Positions 10,787 to 21,900 are shown, numbered from the stretch's first letter. The stretch: DNA of 64,000 nucleotides from Ophioderma brevispina (GCA_023653785.1 JAMKCH010007228.1:25430-89429), one strand, 5' to 3'. Program-made: numbers and translations. The notes: generated from the sequence alone by a model not told the origin.

Positions 10787-11154
10787 CCCAAAAAATTGTT
10801 GTATTGGAGTAACGGGCCAGTGCAAAATAGGGTAGGACGGGCAGATTTTTTTTTTTTTTTAATAATGCATTACTACATCAAATCATCACACACAGTCTAT
10901 GTAATGTTATTAGTATTGATACTTTTGACTCTTATTAATGAAAATCTTAAAGAGAAGTTGCCAAAGTTACACCAGAACACAAAAACACAAAAATATTGAG
11001 AAAATTGGTTAAAAATTAGGGTAAAAACAACTTGCAAAATAAGATTTTTGAAAATCAATAAAAAAATTAGGGTAGGTATACTTTTGTATAGCGCCTTGAA
11101 ATTTTCAAAATTAGGGTAGGGCGGGTTACTCCAATACAACAATTTTTTTTTGGC
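10787..11154. mobile_element. Inverted-repeat (MITE-like) element, family A
   Basis: The left end CCAAAAAATTGTTGTATTGG followed by AGTAACGGGC is matched in reverse at the right end (GCGGGTTACTCCAATACAAC then AATTTTT and GGCC). The interior is AT-rich with no gene. The ends resemble those of the element at 47136-47556, so these may be one family. No target duplication was recognised. Confidence 0.65.
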
Positions 11155-11159
11155 CTTAT

Positions 11160-11630
11160 CAAGGACACCCTCACAATCACCTGGGATTTGGGATCAAACT
11201 TGGCGTACAGCTGGATATTATCAGCATAACAATGAAAGCAAATATGATAATGCTGGATAATCTCCTGCTGGAATTTTATTGCATGATAAAACTCTATGGA
11301 TCTAGGATTGAACCCTGCGGTAAAGAGTGCTTGAGTGTATGCTCATGAGATGTGCCATTATCAATTGTAACCATAGCCATTGTTACCAAAATGAGATTTA
11401 AGTCGTGCTAGCAGAATGGGGTCTACAGTATCAAAGGCTGCTGATATATCAACTTGCACTAAGAAAACAACTTTACCATGGTCTACATGCTGTAGCACAT
11501 CATTCTTAAGGGCTGTTTCTGTACTTTGAGACTGCCTGTACTTGGACTTATTCAGTTCGCACAAACCATTATCGTCCTTGTGAGTAGAAACTTGACACGA
11601 AGCAGCCTTCTCAATTTTGGCCTTCAATTT
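11160..11630 (-). mobile_element. LINE reverse transcriptase fragment
   Basis: On the - strand, 11627-11361 is one open frame containing LCELNKSKYRQSQSTETAL, then VVFLVQVDISAAFDTVDPIL, which carries the conserved D-AAFDTVDH motif of L2/Rex-type LINE reverse transcriptases. Further along the - strand (about 11240-11160) a CYADNIQLYAKFDPK block is the YADDTQLY active-site region. The segment between is shorter than in full elements, so this is an internally deleted fragment. It ends close to exon 5 of the host gene. Confidence 0.75.
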
Positions 11631-11681
11631 TTTGTTAAAAGATTACAGGTACCATATGTAATGTTTGTATTTTATCCTCAG

Positions 11682-11816
11682 GAAGCTGTTGATAGAGATA
11701 TGGTTGTGGATGCCACCCTATTCCTTTGGTCGCGATGCAAAGCTGCCTTCCAGAAAGTTCAAACAGGAGCAACAGACAGTGGCAAGTACCTGCAGAAAAT
11801 GGAGCATCCAAATAAG
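11682..11816 (+). CDS. CFAP54: CFAP54-like exon 5
   Basis: The 135-base exon is open throughout and in phase at both ends, between TTATCCTCAG and AATAAG|GTCAGT. It encodes EAVDRDMVVDATLFLWSRCK and then AAFQKVQTGATDSGKYLQKM. The VDATLFLW..CK..FQ pattern is, to my knowledge, characteristic of CFAP54. It has no frame break, so it is one of the best anchors for the gene identity. Confidence 0.8.
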
Positions 11817-12079
11817 GTCAGTCATTTTGCCTGCAGGTGCATTTGTATAACTGGATGTCTAGCCCTAATAACTGGTTGTCTAGCCCTTCAAAGATATTGT
11901 AATCTCAACCTGTTGTCTCTTACAAAAGATAACTAGTTAGATGAGCTTGTTTTAGACGTGTCATTTTGAAAGCTGTTAAATATATTTTTCTAAATGATTA
12001 AACTTTACATGTTTGATCACAAAAATATAGAGAGTTTTGAAATAAGTGTCATTTTGAAAGTCCCTTTTATTGTTTGTAG

Positions 12080-12224
12080 TGGGTGTATATCCTGACCATA
12101 GTCCATGAGGTAATGTATGTCTGTGGCATCAGTGAAGTTGACCCGGGAGTGACTGCCGAGGTAGCCATTAGGCTGGCCATGGTGCTGGAAAACAATGCTA
12201 CAAATGAGATGGACAAAGGCACAG
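12080..12224 (+). CDS. CFAP54: CFAP54-like exon 6
   Basis: The 145-base exon runs from TTTGTAG| to ACAG|GTAAGT and is fully open: WVYILTIVHEVMYVCGISEV, then DPGVTAEVAIRLAMVLENNA. It follows exon 5 directly in the protein, giving KWVY..VHEV...V.AEV.LRLA.VLE, which fits my memory of the CFAP54 pattern. It leaves one base of a split codon that pairs exactly with exon 7. Confidence 0.8.
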
Positions 12225-12361
12225 GTAAGTATTGGAAATAGCAAGTCAGGTATGTTGGAGTAAACATGCTGTAGACTTAAAAAACATGGTTTCCATAGAC
12301 AATATTGGATCGGGAGGAGTGGAAAGATGTCCAAGTGTCCCATCAGTTTTGTACATTTTGG

Positions 12362-12770
12362 CTTGTATTCAAAGTTGGATATGATGCGTGAACTAGAAAA
12401 CGCGTAAAAAGGGTATCTTTTTTCCAACAGGCGATGTACGCGCGTACATTGATTGGGTGTCAAAAACAGCAAAATGTGGAAAAAAGGGTATGTTTTTTTC
12501 TAAATCCTGAAATTGTGATGTACGTGTAATACTCAAATTAAGCAGAGATCAAAAATATTGTAAAGCAAAGCAAGATAATAAAGGTATATTAACGACACAA
12601 TGCATTGCTTACTTGTGTCGGGTAGCAAAACTTGCAGAAATACTTCTTTAATGTAGCAAAATCAGACAAAAATACTTGTTTAGGGTATATTTTTTAGTCG
12701 GTGGAAATACTTGTTTAGGGTGCATTTTGGAAGTCCATGTTCACGCATCATATCCACCTTTGAATACAAG
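12362..12770. mobile_element. Inverted-repeat element with 32-bp ends
   Basis: The 32 bases starting CTTGTATTCAAAG at 12362-12393 reappear inverted at 12739-12770 with one mismatch. The interior is AT-rich and includes repeats of an AAAAAAGGGTATGTTTTT motif. No coding frame with a known domain is inside. No clear target duplication was seen. Confidence 0.75.
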
Positions 12771-13127
12771 TGCAGCTGTTAATGCCAAGATATATCCTGA
12801 CATAAAAAAATATTTAGTTATTGTAAATAGCTGTTTTAGTTGCATTCGAACGCAAAACACCATTATATTGACAAACTCGACAAAGAGTGATGTGTTCCTG
12901 TGTAATATTTGTATCAAGCAGGTTCTTGATGTTGACTTTTTCACATGATACATCTGGAAATCATTGTTTCTTTGAGGCAAATGTTGGTGGTGCACTGTAT
13001 TGTGAAATGCCAGAATTGTCCAAGAGACAATAAATCAACTAAATTTGCGACCTTCTCTGCAATCCCCCTAAAATTTGTGAGGAGCCCCATAGGACATGTG
13101 TAATATATAGTTAGTTAGTTAAACCAA

Positions 13128-13185
13128 AGTTTTAAATGCGGTTTTGTTCCCGCTAACGGGGGTGGCCGGAACACCTCACACTCAG
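13128..13185 (-). repeat. Dispersed short repeat shared with 25785, 48450 and 54990
   Basis: On the - strand this reads GTGTGAGGTGTTCCGGCCAC, then CCCCGTTAGCGGGAACAAAA and CCGCATTTAAAAC. Similar tails occur on the + strand at 25785-25840, where it closes a LINE fragment, and at about 48450-48510 and 54985-55040. It is probably the 3' end of a LINE or SINE family. Confidence 0.6.
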
Positions 13186-13317
13186 CAATACTGCCCCTCA
13201 TTTTAATGCTTCTGTGGACCTGAACCCCTACAATTCAAAACTTTTCTAGGTTAAGTCTGGATAAAGAGATCTAAATTACTGTCTCTAAATTGATGGCACT
13301 TGAAGCCAATGTTACAG

Positions 13318-13401
13318 GGAAGGCAGGTGGTAGTACCGTTGTGTCAGGAGGCAAACTTTCAGCTGAGCCTGATCAACAGTCTGTATCCACTCTAATGAAA
13401 G
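13318..13401 (+). CDS. CFAP54: CFAP54-like exon 7
   Basis: Acceptor GTTACAG and donor AAAG|GTAAGT. With the one base carried over from exon 6 the frame is open: GKAGGSTVVSGGKLSAEPDQ and QSVSTLMK. The content is low-complexity, Ser/Gly-rich linker. The exact phase match to exon 6 supports the exon. Confidence 0.7.
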
Positions 13402-13433
13402 GTAAGTAAGAAATGACATGCCGCACAGCATAG

Positions 13434-13733
13434 ACCCATTTCAAAATGCTTCAATCTTGACAAAATTGGTGTCAAATTGTATGAGCATGAGCTATCTGGA
13501 AATGTACAGTTTCAATGATTTAGGATCGTCCGTTTTGGGTTATTTTTAGGAAAAAGATGATTAGTCCCTAATTCCCATAGGAAACAATGCAAATTTGACA
13601 ACTTCACACCCAATTTTAACACCTAACTAAACACCCATGATCTTGCAAACTACACTTTCCTGGATTGCTCATGCTCATACCAACAACTGACACCAATTTT
13701 GCAAAGATCCATGCATTTTAAAAGTTTGCCCCA
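13434..13733. mobile_element. Foldback element with about 75-bp imperfect arms
   Basis: The left arm (about 13440-13513) contains CAAAATTGGTGTCAAATTG and ATGAGCATGAGC. The right arm (about 13645-13728) contains the same series inverted (GCTCATGCTCAT, then TGACACCAATTTTGCAAAGA). The pairing is imperfect but extends nearly the whole arm. Nothing coding is inside. Confidence 0.65.
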
Positions 13734-14612
13734 TGTACAATGACCAATCAAAAAAAAAGTTTTATGACCTTGTCACATTTTTAACCCATATTTCAGTAAC
13801 TAAACATCACAAATATGCCAAATTGATATATGTTCTGATTCCTTATGATGAGACGAATCATTTTAACTTTCAACTAAATCAAACCACTTAATATGACTGA
13901 TCTCTTTAGATCCAAGATGGCCGCTAAAATTTGATTTTGGTACATCAAAATTCTTAAGAAGATGTCATAGAGATCCTAAAAATAATGTGGCAAGAATTCA
14001 GTTTTAAGAGGTGGTATGGGAACCCATGAAATCTGCTAATACAGGTGATAACCAGGATGAAATTGAGAATGGCCTACAATTAATTAATTCACTCAAGACA
14101 GAACTAACCCTGCATGCTATCTTCCATTCCATTTACATTTATACAGTGACTAGTATTTAGTTTGTGTGGACTTTGGCCATTAATATTGAATTGAAGCAGG
14201 CTTTTTGTTAACTTCAAATGTTTCAGATGTTGTTAGTGCTTTGATTCTGGATCTGTGGCTTGGAGATATTTTCATGTGGGCATTATTTTTGTGCTTTATG
14301 TGTAATCACTGAAGAATGAATTAATGCATTGTGAAAGTCAGGACTAAAATCAACCACAATTGGATATCAACCACAATTTTAAGAAACTTTTACTGTTATG
14401 TCTCCAAAATATACATACCACTAAAATTCTTGGTGTGAGGCCCAGGAAATTGTCTAGCATTGGTCCAATTAATGTGTTAAATGCAACATGTAATTTCCAT
14501 CATATCTGTAAACTGTTCTTCTTTTGATGCAGATAAGTCCATCTTCATGGGGGGGGGGTTGAAGAAGTACTATTGGATGTAAACTGTCACTTATTTACCT
14601 TGAATAATTCAG

Positions 14613-14855
14613 AATCTCCTTTGCCCAAGTCTCCTGCTGCCAAAAGCACCATTAGTTCTGATCTCCCAAGTGGGATACCCTTAGACAGGCTACCAGCACC
14701 ACACTGTACATACCTCTATCCTACAGCAGGGGGCTAAGGATCAGCTACTGACTGCCAGGGAGATACTGGATAGAGCCTTGCAAGGGATGTCATATTCCAG
14801 GGAAGCTGTTGCTAAGACTGATGGCACATCCATTGCTGATGTTTCCTGGGTCAAG
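14613..14855 (+). CDS. CFAP54: CFAP54-like exon 8
   Basis: Acceptor AATAATTCAG, donor TCAAG|GTGAGT. The first half reads ESPLPKSPAAKSTISSDLPS. The second half is open in another frame: LQQGAKDQLLTAREILDRAL, then QGMSYSREAVAKTDGTSIAD and VSWVK. One indel near 14680-14730 joins the two. The helical second half is typical of the solenoid body. Confidence 0.7.
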
Positions 14856-15540
14856 GTGAGTAGCTGTGTGTGTAGTGTATCCTAGTATCAAAGGGTTTGT
14901 GAAATCAGTATAATGTATAAATGGTAAAAATATACAAATCAAATTATTCTGCATTTGACTGTTAAATGTTGCACTGTTCAAAAGATCACCTTTCCACTGA
15001 CTTATAACAAGGTGTTCTATTAGAGGTAACTAGTAGGTTTATCTCTGAGAATCAGCCTGCCCTTTTACTTTTCAGTTTTCATCAGTTGGCCATTGCTTTA
15101 GCCAAGCTTTTCATCCTTAACATATATCCTGGACCTGTGCTAGACAATTTCCTGGGCCTCTCACACCAAGAACTTTAGTGGTAAAGATTGGCCTGTTGTG
15201 ACATGCAGCCAGCACAATTTTGTGGGCAGACCAGATGATATTGTGGGACACCGTTTCATTGAATAACAGCCTGGAGGCGAGGAAATTATGTCTAGAAATC
15301 AAGGGCAGGTTCCAGCCAGAATTGCGTATGTCTCTCTAGCTGTGAGCAATGGTTCAGCTTCACTGTGCTAAAAAACAATGAAACCATGAAGCAAATATGG
15401 GCCAGAAGTAGCCCAAAGTCCTGGGAAAGTGCTAACTAGAAGGAGCATTTATAGTTATACCTGTAATAAGCGCCACATTATTTTTTTCATCAAACGTTCC
15501 TGAATAATACCAAAAAATATGCCATACGTGCATGTATACA

Positions 15541-15777
15541 CTGATCAACAACAAAAGAAGATACCAGTAGCATTCCCACAATGCATTGCTTCCAATGGAG
15601 GTTTTTAAGGTTTGATGTGAATCAAGAGATGAAAAATTCTTTAAAATGCTAGTGTGGGATTCTCAGTACTGTTAATTTAGCCATGTTTCATCTCTAACAA
15701 TTCACATGACTACCTGTAAAAAATTTTACTGGAAGCAATGCATTGTGAGAAGCTACTGATATCTTCTCTTATCAACA
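15541..15777. mobile_element. Inverted-repeat (MITE-like) element, about 237 bp
   Basis: Left end CTGATCAACA followed by AGAAGATACCAGTAGC and CACAATGCATTGCTTCCA; the right end carries the inverse TGGAAGCAATGCATTGTGAG, then GCTACTGATATCTTCTC and ATCAACAG. The arms are about 50 bp and the centre has no gene. It lies in the intron between exons 8 and 9. Confidence 0.7.
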
Positions 15778-16107
15778 GAGCTTGTAAGTGCAAACTTGTT
15801 GCAGATTTGCAGGCCTTAATATTTCTTAGATGGCACAACGCGGGGCCATTCATTGTCACGTTTTAAGGGCACTGAGACTGATATATAAACAGTGCCTCGG
15901 GTTAGTTAAAATGCAAAAACTTCAGGATTCCCAGACACTATTGTCCTCAGATATTTGAAGGATAAATTTCTTTGAAAAAAAAAAAAACAGGAAAAAAACA
16001 GGGTATTGCTGTTAATACTTTTAATAGTAAAGAGTGTTTAAGTTCAGGGAAAAAGTACTAATGAAGAGTTAATTGATCAAGGTATTTATTTTCTGCTGCT
16101 TGTACAG

Positions 16108-16400
16108 GATAACAAAATCAACCTCAGTCGGATAACAAGAACACAGCCAGCAAACCTGCTAATGCTTTCCAATCCACTGATAGATGCTGCTGATTAAAGG
16201 ATATTGGACAGAGAAGAGCTAAGAGGGTGAGGAACCTGAAGCTGTTCACAATACCATTATGGATCTTCACCTGGAGTTGAATATACATTGTACCATAGGG
16301 TTGTGCGTGAAAAAAATTGTGTAGTCTGGTGGAAGAGGACAAGAGGTCCTACAAGAGAGGATGGGGAAAAGGCAGCAGAAGAACTGAGCTACATCAGAAA
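16108..16400 (+). CDS. CFAP54: CFAP54-like exon 9, frame-broken
   Basis: It begins after CTTGTACAG. Readable pieces in different frames are QPQSDNKNTASKPANAFQST, then DLHLEL, then LVEEDKRSYKRGWGK and ELSYIRK-like sequence. A candidate donor is GAAA|GTGAAT at 16400/16401. At least three single-base breaks are needed. The 3' edge is uncertain, and the region could comprise two exons. Confidence 0.5.
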
Positions 16401-17077
16401 GTGAATCAGTGTTAAGTTGTTGATTGGTGTGTGTGTGCGCAGGGTGATCTCCCCCAAGCGTGGGACACAAAAATGCGACTGTTTGGGTTCAAAAGTGGTT
16501 GCAATATTTATCAATATGTCAAAAAGCAAGTAGAAAAAAAATCTTGGCCATGTCTTTAGGATTGTTCGTATCATAATACACATGGTCCGGATCATTTACT
16601 TCAGTTGAAATAAATCTGAGACCGCAAGCTTTACCATTGACTTGTGTGCAGTACTTGGAATGGCAATCAACATTTTAAACAAGGGTGTTCTTGCCTAATA
16701 GCACTTGAAATTGAATCAATCCTGGTTTTATATACAAACACCGATCCAAAACATGTTGGAATCTGAATGGCCAATTGACATGATGTTTCAGTTTATTGAT
16801 ATCTTATATATCTAAGACTGATTTTCAAGTCAAATACTAACAGCTTAATGTGGTAGTAGCTGAAAAAAAGGGACAGGAATTTATAGAATACTATTTGATT
16901 TTTTTTTGTCCCAAATTTAGCTATTTGCCTGAGATAATGGTAGAAGCTTCAGATATGCATAGCAATAATGTAAATGTAATGTAGTGGTTTGGGGAAAACA
17001 CAATTTTCATGGAATGAATATTCATTGTAAAGCTTCCTCTAATTTTAATTTTTACATTTCTTTTCTCCTCCAATCAG

Positions 17078-17242
17078 GCTCATCTCTAGGTGATAGAGTC
17101 TTCCTATATTGACACAGTGGATGACGTGGCAATAATTGTGGCAAAAATCTTCTGTCTAAAGCCCTGTTTCTTTAATGGTCAGAGGCTCTTCTAATGCCAA
17201 GGACAGGCACGCCTAGCAAGGAACAAGAGACGCTTCTTTCAG
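17078..17242 (+). CDS. CFAP54: CFAP54-like exon 10, frame-broken
   Basis: The exon is bounded by CCAATCAG| and TTTCAG|GTAAGG. One frame gives VIESSYIDTVDDVAIIVAKI and another, near the end, PRTGTPSKEQETLLSG. An indel between them is required. Strong splice sites and clean peptide stretches support coding, but I do not recall the family sequence here. Confidence 0.5.
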
Positions 17243-17261
17243 GTAAGGTTATATTCACCAG

Positions 17262-17560
17262 TTGCTATTCTCCAATATCTGAGATGCTATCACAATGCCA
17301 AAACTTGGTTGCTTGTCCTCCAACAGCTAATTTTGGGATAGGTTGGTTGGTCCATAGAGGGTGTTTTCTATTTCATATCTGAGATGTATCACAAGCCAAA
17401 AATTGGTTGCTTGTCTCCAACACTATTTTGGGATGGTTTGGTTGGTCGTAGAGGGTGTTTTCTATTTCATATCTTGAGATGCTAGCACAATGCCAAAAAT
17501 TGGTTGCTTGTCTCCAACACGAATTTTTGGATAGGTTGGTTAGGTCGTAAGGGTGCTTTT
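17262..17560. repeat. Three tandem units of about 98 bp
   Basis: The unit starts ATATCTGAGATG, runs through CCAAAAATTGGTTGCTTGTC, TCCAACA and TTTTGGGATAGGTTGGTTGG, and ends AGAGGGTGTTTTCTATTTC. Units begin near 17274, 17375 and 17472. The array ends by running straight into the inverted-repeat element at 17549, whose first bases (AAGGGTGCTTTTTGAATC) resemble the unit end. Confidence 0.75.
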
Positions 17561-17868
17561 TGAATCAATCCCATGATGCATTGCAATGTGCCTGTACTGT
17601 AACTGTACAAAACACTTTTCAGTACAAAGGAAAACCCTCATCCCTTAAGGGATTAAAAAGAGTTCAGGTAGAAGTTTCAGAACACAAGACCAGTTTATGA
17701 TCATGCTAAATATTGCCTAAGTACTAATGCTTAGTGCACTACATGATTGTAAAAGCCAAGATTTTTATGTGGTTAAAATGGATTTTTGTGGGGATCATAA
17801 AAAAAAAATGACCTTATTAAGGTAAAAATTCCAAAAAGGTGCATTGTGGGATCACCTCATACACCCTC
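17549..17868. mobile_element. Inverted-repeat element, family B, copy 1
   Basis: The ends AGGGTGCTTTTTGAATCAAT then CCCATGATGCATTG, and the inverse CATTGTGGGATCACCTCA then TACACCCT, bracket about 320 bp. The interior matches 42966-43260 throughout (CTAAGTACTAA, GACCTTATTAAGGT against GACCCTATTGAGGT), so both are members of one family. Confidence 0.7.
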
Positions 17869-18488
17869 TGGTTGGTCTGTAAAACTTTTTTTATTAATTT
17901 TATTCTATAACTCAAAGTCTAAAGAAAGGTTAAATTGTGCAATTAAGATTTTTATTACTTCATTCGATGTCTTTAAAAAATTGAAAAATTTCAAGAACTG
18001 TTAATTGTTGTTTGGTTGTTATATAAAATGTAAAAATCCTATTTTTGGAGAATAATTGTTTTTTACAAATGTGAAATTAGGGTTGGTATTGTTTCAAACA
18101 AAACATTTCCCCAATTTTTAAGACAGGGTCCATTCAGTGTAGGCACAAATATTTTTTTGCCTAATGACAAACGACAGGTTTGGCCCTGTGTTAGCAAATT
18201 TTCCTTGGAAAGCCCATACTGTTGATTGTGGGACCATAATGTGGGTTGGGCTTTCCTAAAATATGTTGTTTTATGTTTTGGAGATAGAAAATGATCTATG
18301 ATGGCTCATGTGTAGGCGCCGTATGCAGGATTTATTGTGGGGTGGCCAAGATCGAAAAACGTTGCGATGTTTTGGGCTTTTTGAACAATCTTGTCAAATG
18401 TCTCTAAAATTGGACCTTTTATCATATAAATAACATCTCATAATGTACAAAGAAAATGCTGCCAATTTGAGTAAAACTTTTCCTCCAG

Positions 18489-18663
18489 GATGCCAGAATC
18501 GGATACGGAAATCCCAGGCCCAGGACGAGGCAAGTATATAACAGCAATACCGCACCAGCAACTGCCAAAGGAATCTGGTCCCACCTCCGGCACCTTTTGC
18601 TAGTCTGTCGCCCTGCCACTACAATGGTATTCAAAACCGGCACCATACAACCCACAGATAAAG
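18489..18663 (+). CDS. CFAP54: CFAP54-like exon 11
   Basis: Acceptor TTTTCCTCCAG, donor AAG|GTAAGC. Three frames contribute: one gives LVPPPAPFASLSPCHY, then TMVFK, then PAPYNPQIK after a one-base shift. Joined, these give a proline-rich stretch followed by a TMVFKPAPYNP-type motif, which I associate with the start of the fibronectin-III-like part of CFAP54. The next residues are supplied by exon 12 at 24865. One other frame is also fully open over this exon but reads less like the family. Confidence 0.65.
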
Positions 18664-19390
18664 GTAAGCGTCAAACATTTTGGAGGAGTTACAAGTCTGG
18701 TTCTAATACAAGCCCTCCCAATTTTCCTTACCAAAATCAAAATCTGTCAGCCAATAAAATTTACTGAATTAATCTTTTTAGTGCCCTGGAAGTTGTGTCC
18801 GTTCTGTAGTCATTGTCAGAAAACTGTCCTGGTGCTGCTATTATGCAAAATAATTGCACCAGCTGCCGTTGCATTGCCTCTCTCCCTCCCTTGTCTATCT
18901 CATCTCCAAAAATTCCTCTACGGGCTCGATGATGCTTCTGGCCAAACCAATTCGTCCTTCAGTATGTCTAGGGCATGTTATGTCACATTCGAATTACTTT
19001 TGGATTAATTAACATGCATTAATTTCTGCTCAACATTCTATACTGATAAAGGATGGAGCAATAGTTGTATAAAATATTTCTGAAGCTCTGAATTCCCTCT
19101 CAAAATATGAGCAATCCCAAAATTTTGATACAAAAGAAAAGAAATACATGTAATATGTAAGCATTTGGACAATCGGAAATTAATGCTGTGATTGTACAGA
19201 AAATGTACACGATGAATTACCATGATTATGGTGGAACACATGACCTCGCGTAGTCATGGGCTTTCTGGAAAGTTCTTGTGATCACAATAGAGCATGTTCT
19301 CTGGTTGGCGGTGCCAACTTAATATTTATTCACACATCAGAGACCAAGAAGAGCCTCACAACCCTTTTATAGGGTTGAAAAAAACTGACT

Positions 19391-19740
19391 TTAATCAGTG
19401 CGGCCCATACCGTTTGGACAAACCTGCATTGCTTCAGCGTGTGGTATTGGAGTGATTACAGTAAAAGTCCATGATATACTTCCAGTCGCAGCGAGCGATT
19501 TGCTTGCGCAAGGCGTAACACTGTCTTGGGTCAAACATCCGGGTGTTTCGCACGCCAATCGCTTGCTGCGGACGAAGTATAGAATGGGCTTAACTGATTT
19601 GTCCCATGTAATCAAATCTTGATATTTGGCCAATGGCCTTGTCATCATAGTAAAATATGGATGAGTAGATAAGGGCAAAGTGACTAATATATAGGGAAAT
19701 GTTTTTGTACTTGAGCGAGTTAGCCTTGATATGTGCAAGT
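19391..19740. other. Intron stretch with long open frame on both strands, unassigned
   Basis: A 168-codon open frame on the - strand (19897-19391) and a 74-codon frame on the + strand overlap here. The composition is richer in GC than the surroundings. No domain is recognised. It lies immediately before the tRNA-like repeat at 19765 and may be transposon-derived. Confidence 0.25.
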
Positions 19741-19764
19741 TAACCAATAACTGCTCATTGAAAG

Positions 19765-19855
19765 GGAGAGCATGGCCAGCGGTTAGGGTGCTCGCCTGTG
19801 GCGCAAATTTACCAAAAAATCCTGGGTGTGATCCCGGTGGGGTCACTTGCGGATT
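19765..19855 (+). repeat. tRNA-derived SINE head
   Basis: GCATGGCCAGCGGTTAGGGT followed by GCTCGCCTGTGGCGC resembles the A-box half of a tRNA-like SINE. After an insert, GGGTGTGATCCCGGTGGGG takes the place of the B box. A poly-G run follows at 19861. It does not fold into a normal tRNA because of the extra bases between the boxes. Confidence 0.5.
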
Positions 19856-20207
19856 TATTCGGGGGGGGGGTACTATCAATTCTGGGTTTGACAGCATGGA
19901 TTAAATACAGAATACCGCTCTCCTCCATGGTTCACTTGGATTGGGCAAATGGATCATGACAGCAATCCCGTCTTAGGAGGGAGGTTAAGCTGCGGTCCCA
20001 TTTACAGAGAGTCACAACTGTACATGTACATCGTAGTCAGTGGTAGACAAAGAAGATAGGTGAAAACCCCTTACTGTTCCCAATCGCCCCAGCCTCAAAA
20101 AACGGGACTTGTTAGGAGCGTCTGTAAATTATGGAGACATGAGGCGCCACGAATCAGCATCACTCAGTTGAATAAATCCTGACACCACCAACAAAGCCAT
20201 TCACAGC

Positions 20208-20285
20208 TGTTTGAAAGTCTCATTTATTATGACAAAAGTCCAGAATAAAACAAAAATTATCACCGGCGATACACTTTTGAACAAC
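20208..20285. repeat. Dispersed repeat, second copy of 555-640
   Basis: The AAGTCTCATTTATTATGACA core with CAGAATAAAACAAAAAT and CACTTTTGAACAAC matches the block at 555-640. It stands just upstream of the Gypsy remnant. Confidence 0.6.
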
Positions 20286-20376
20286 GGATTGGGTTATTTA
20301 GTCCTCAACCCCAGAAGCTTATAAAAGTTTAGACCAAAGACACAAAGGACAAAGTTAGAAAAATGTAACAGCAAAA

Positions 20377-20556
20377 ATGGTTACCGCCAATGGAAATGCT
20401 ATTACATGCTATGGAAAAGGACACTTTGAACTAAGAATAGATGATGTAGTGACAAAACATGAAATATGGGTAGCAGACATTAGTGAGGAAGGTATAATAG
20501 GATACAATTTTCTGAGAGGAAATCAATGTACGCTGGATTTTGTTGAAAATGCGAGT
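20377..20556 (+). pseudogene. Gypsy aspartic protease, C-terminal half
   Basis: The frame reads ITCYGKGHFELRIDDVVTKH, then EIWVADISEEGIIGYNFLRG and NQCTLDF. The GIIGYNFL segment is the usual I(L/I)G-D-FL flap-end motif of retroviral-type proteases. The catalytic DTG part upstream is missing or unreadable. This protease would process the element polyprotein. Confidence 0.65.
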
Positions 20557-21099
20557 TGATGAATGAATTACCAGATACGCCATATGATGAATCAGATGAA
20601 AATGAACAATGTAGCCAAATACACGTAGCTGTGATGCGACTACAATTATTCCAGCTGAAAGCGAAACATTGATCTCTGCTCAAATCGTAAATAAACCTAG
20701 CACTGTTACTACCGGTATGATATTTTAGATAGAGCCAAACAAAGTGATTAATAGAAACACATGAAGTAAGTTATAGCTAAAACCCTAGTAGATTCTGAGA
20801 TGGAAGTTGTTAGTACTAGGATACTAACCCATCAGTAGATCTAAGCATGATAAACAAAGGGATGTAATAGCTACTTAGAACCAGTAGAAGTAGTACTTTA
20901 AAACAGAAACAGTTAAACTGTAGTTCTATTAACATAGATACAGAAACAAAGCAGACAAAACAAATGATGAATTTCACCTCACTGCAAGATTTATGGCAGG
21001 AGATCTAAGCAAAATTTGAGCGAGAGGACGCTGAACAAAGAGCGCTTGCGTACGCTCCTTATGGAACACCCAAAGATTGTATTCGCAAAGGCAAACTCG

Positions 21100-21900
21100 A
21101 GACAGGACTGCTGCTAGTCAAAATAAGATAAACCACAGGTGATCTCCGAAGTTAAATGCCTGCACAGAAGGTTACCGATTCATCAAAGAAGAAGAAAAGT
21201 ACAAGTAGAAGAAAGCAATGCTCGAACGAGACATAATCGAAGAACAGTCCCTGGCGAGCACCCGAGTTGTTTATGTTGCAAAAGGATGTACATATCGATG
21301 GTTGCGTTGATTTTCGAGGTTGGTATAAAGGATGTGTACCCAACAAAAAGACTCATATCCGCTGCCTCGTATTGATGACACGCTGACCGATTAGTAAGTG
21401 CGGGCGAAATGGGTTCAGAAGTTAGATTTACAAGGGATATTGGCGGTTGAGCTATCACATGAAGACCAAAGGGAAAACTGCTTTTATCACCAAATTTGGA
21501 TTGTACAATTCAAAGTCATGCCTTTTGGTCTAACATCTGCTCAGGCCACATTCATTCGAGCGTCTTATGGCGCAAAGTTTTAGAGGCTACAGTGGGAGCA
21601 GGCTGAATCTACCTGGATGATGTCATTGTGTTCAGCTCAGAATTCAGTCCAAGCTTGTAAAATAGATTAGCCACTGTGTTTGATCGATTGGCCTCAGCAG
21701 GGCTTAAACTAAATCCAAAGAAGTGTAACTTATTTCAGAGGAGTGTAGCATATCTAGGACATGTAGTATCTGAGAATGGAGTTAATCCACAAGAGCCTGA
21801 GAAAATTGAAGCGGTTGCAAATTGGCCCGCCCAGGACCCCAAACAACGCTTACCCAGTCAGGTCAGTTTTAGGGCTTTGTAGCTACTATAGACGTTACAT
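21100..21900 (+). pseudogene. Gypsy reverse transcriptase, frame-broken
   Basis: Pieces in several frames: VDFRGWYKGCVPNKKT near 21310 (family pattern VDfR.LN..T..d.yPlP), a GSEVRFTRDIGG region near 21414, IYLDDVIVFSS at 21607 carrying the DD catalytic pair, then LASAGLKLNPKKCNLFQRSV and AYLGHVVSENGVNPQEPEKI at 21688-21810. The order and motifs leave no doubt about the family. Stops and indels are frequent. Confidence 0.8.

Noticed and set aside
18781..18959. Open stretch between TTTTTAG and TTCA|GTATGT that could be an exon
   Set aside because: Exon 11 (ending NPQIK) and exon 12 (starting FAWYRIF) seem to join directly in the family, and the peptide here is not family-like. It cannot be fully excluded.
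19391..19897. 168-codon open frame on the - strand
   Set aside because: No domain, no splice or promoter context, and one end runs into a tRNA-like repeat and a poly-G/C run. Kept only as an unassigned stretch.
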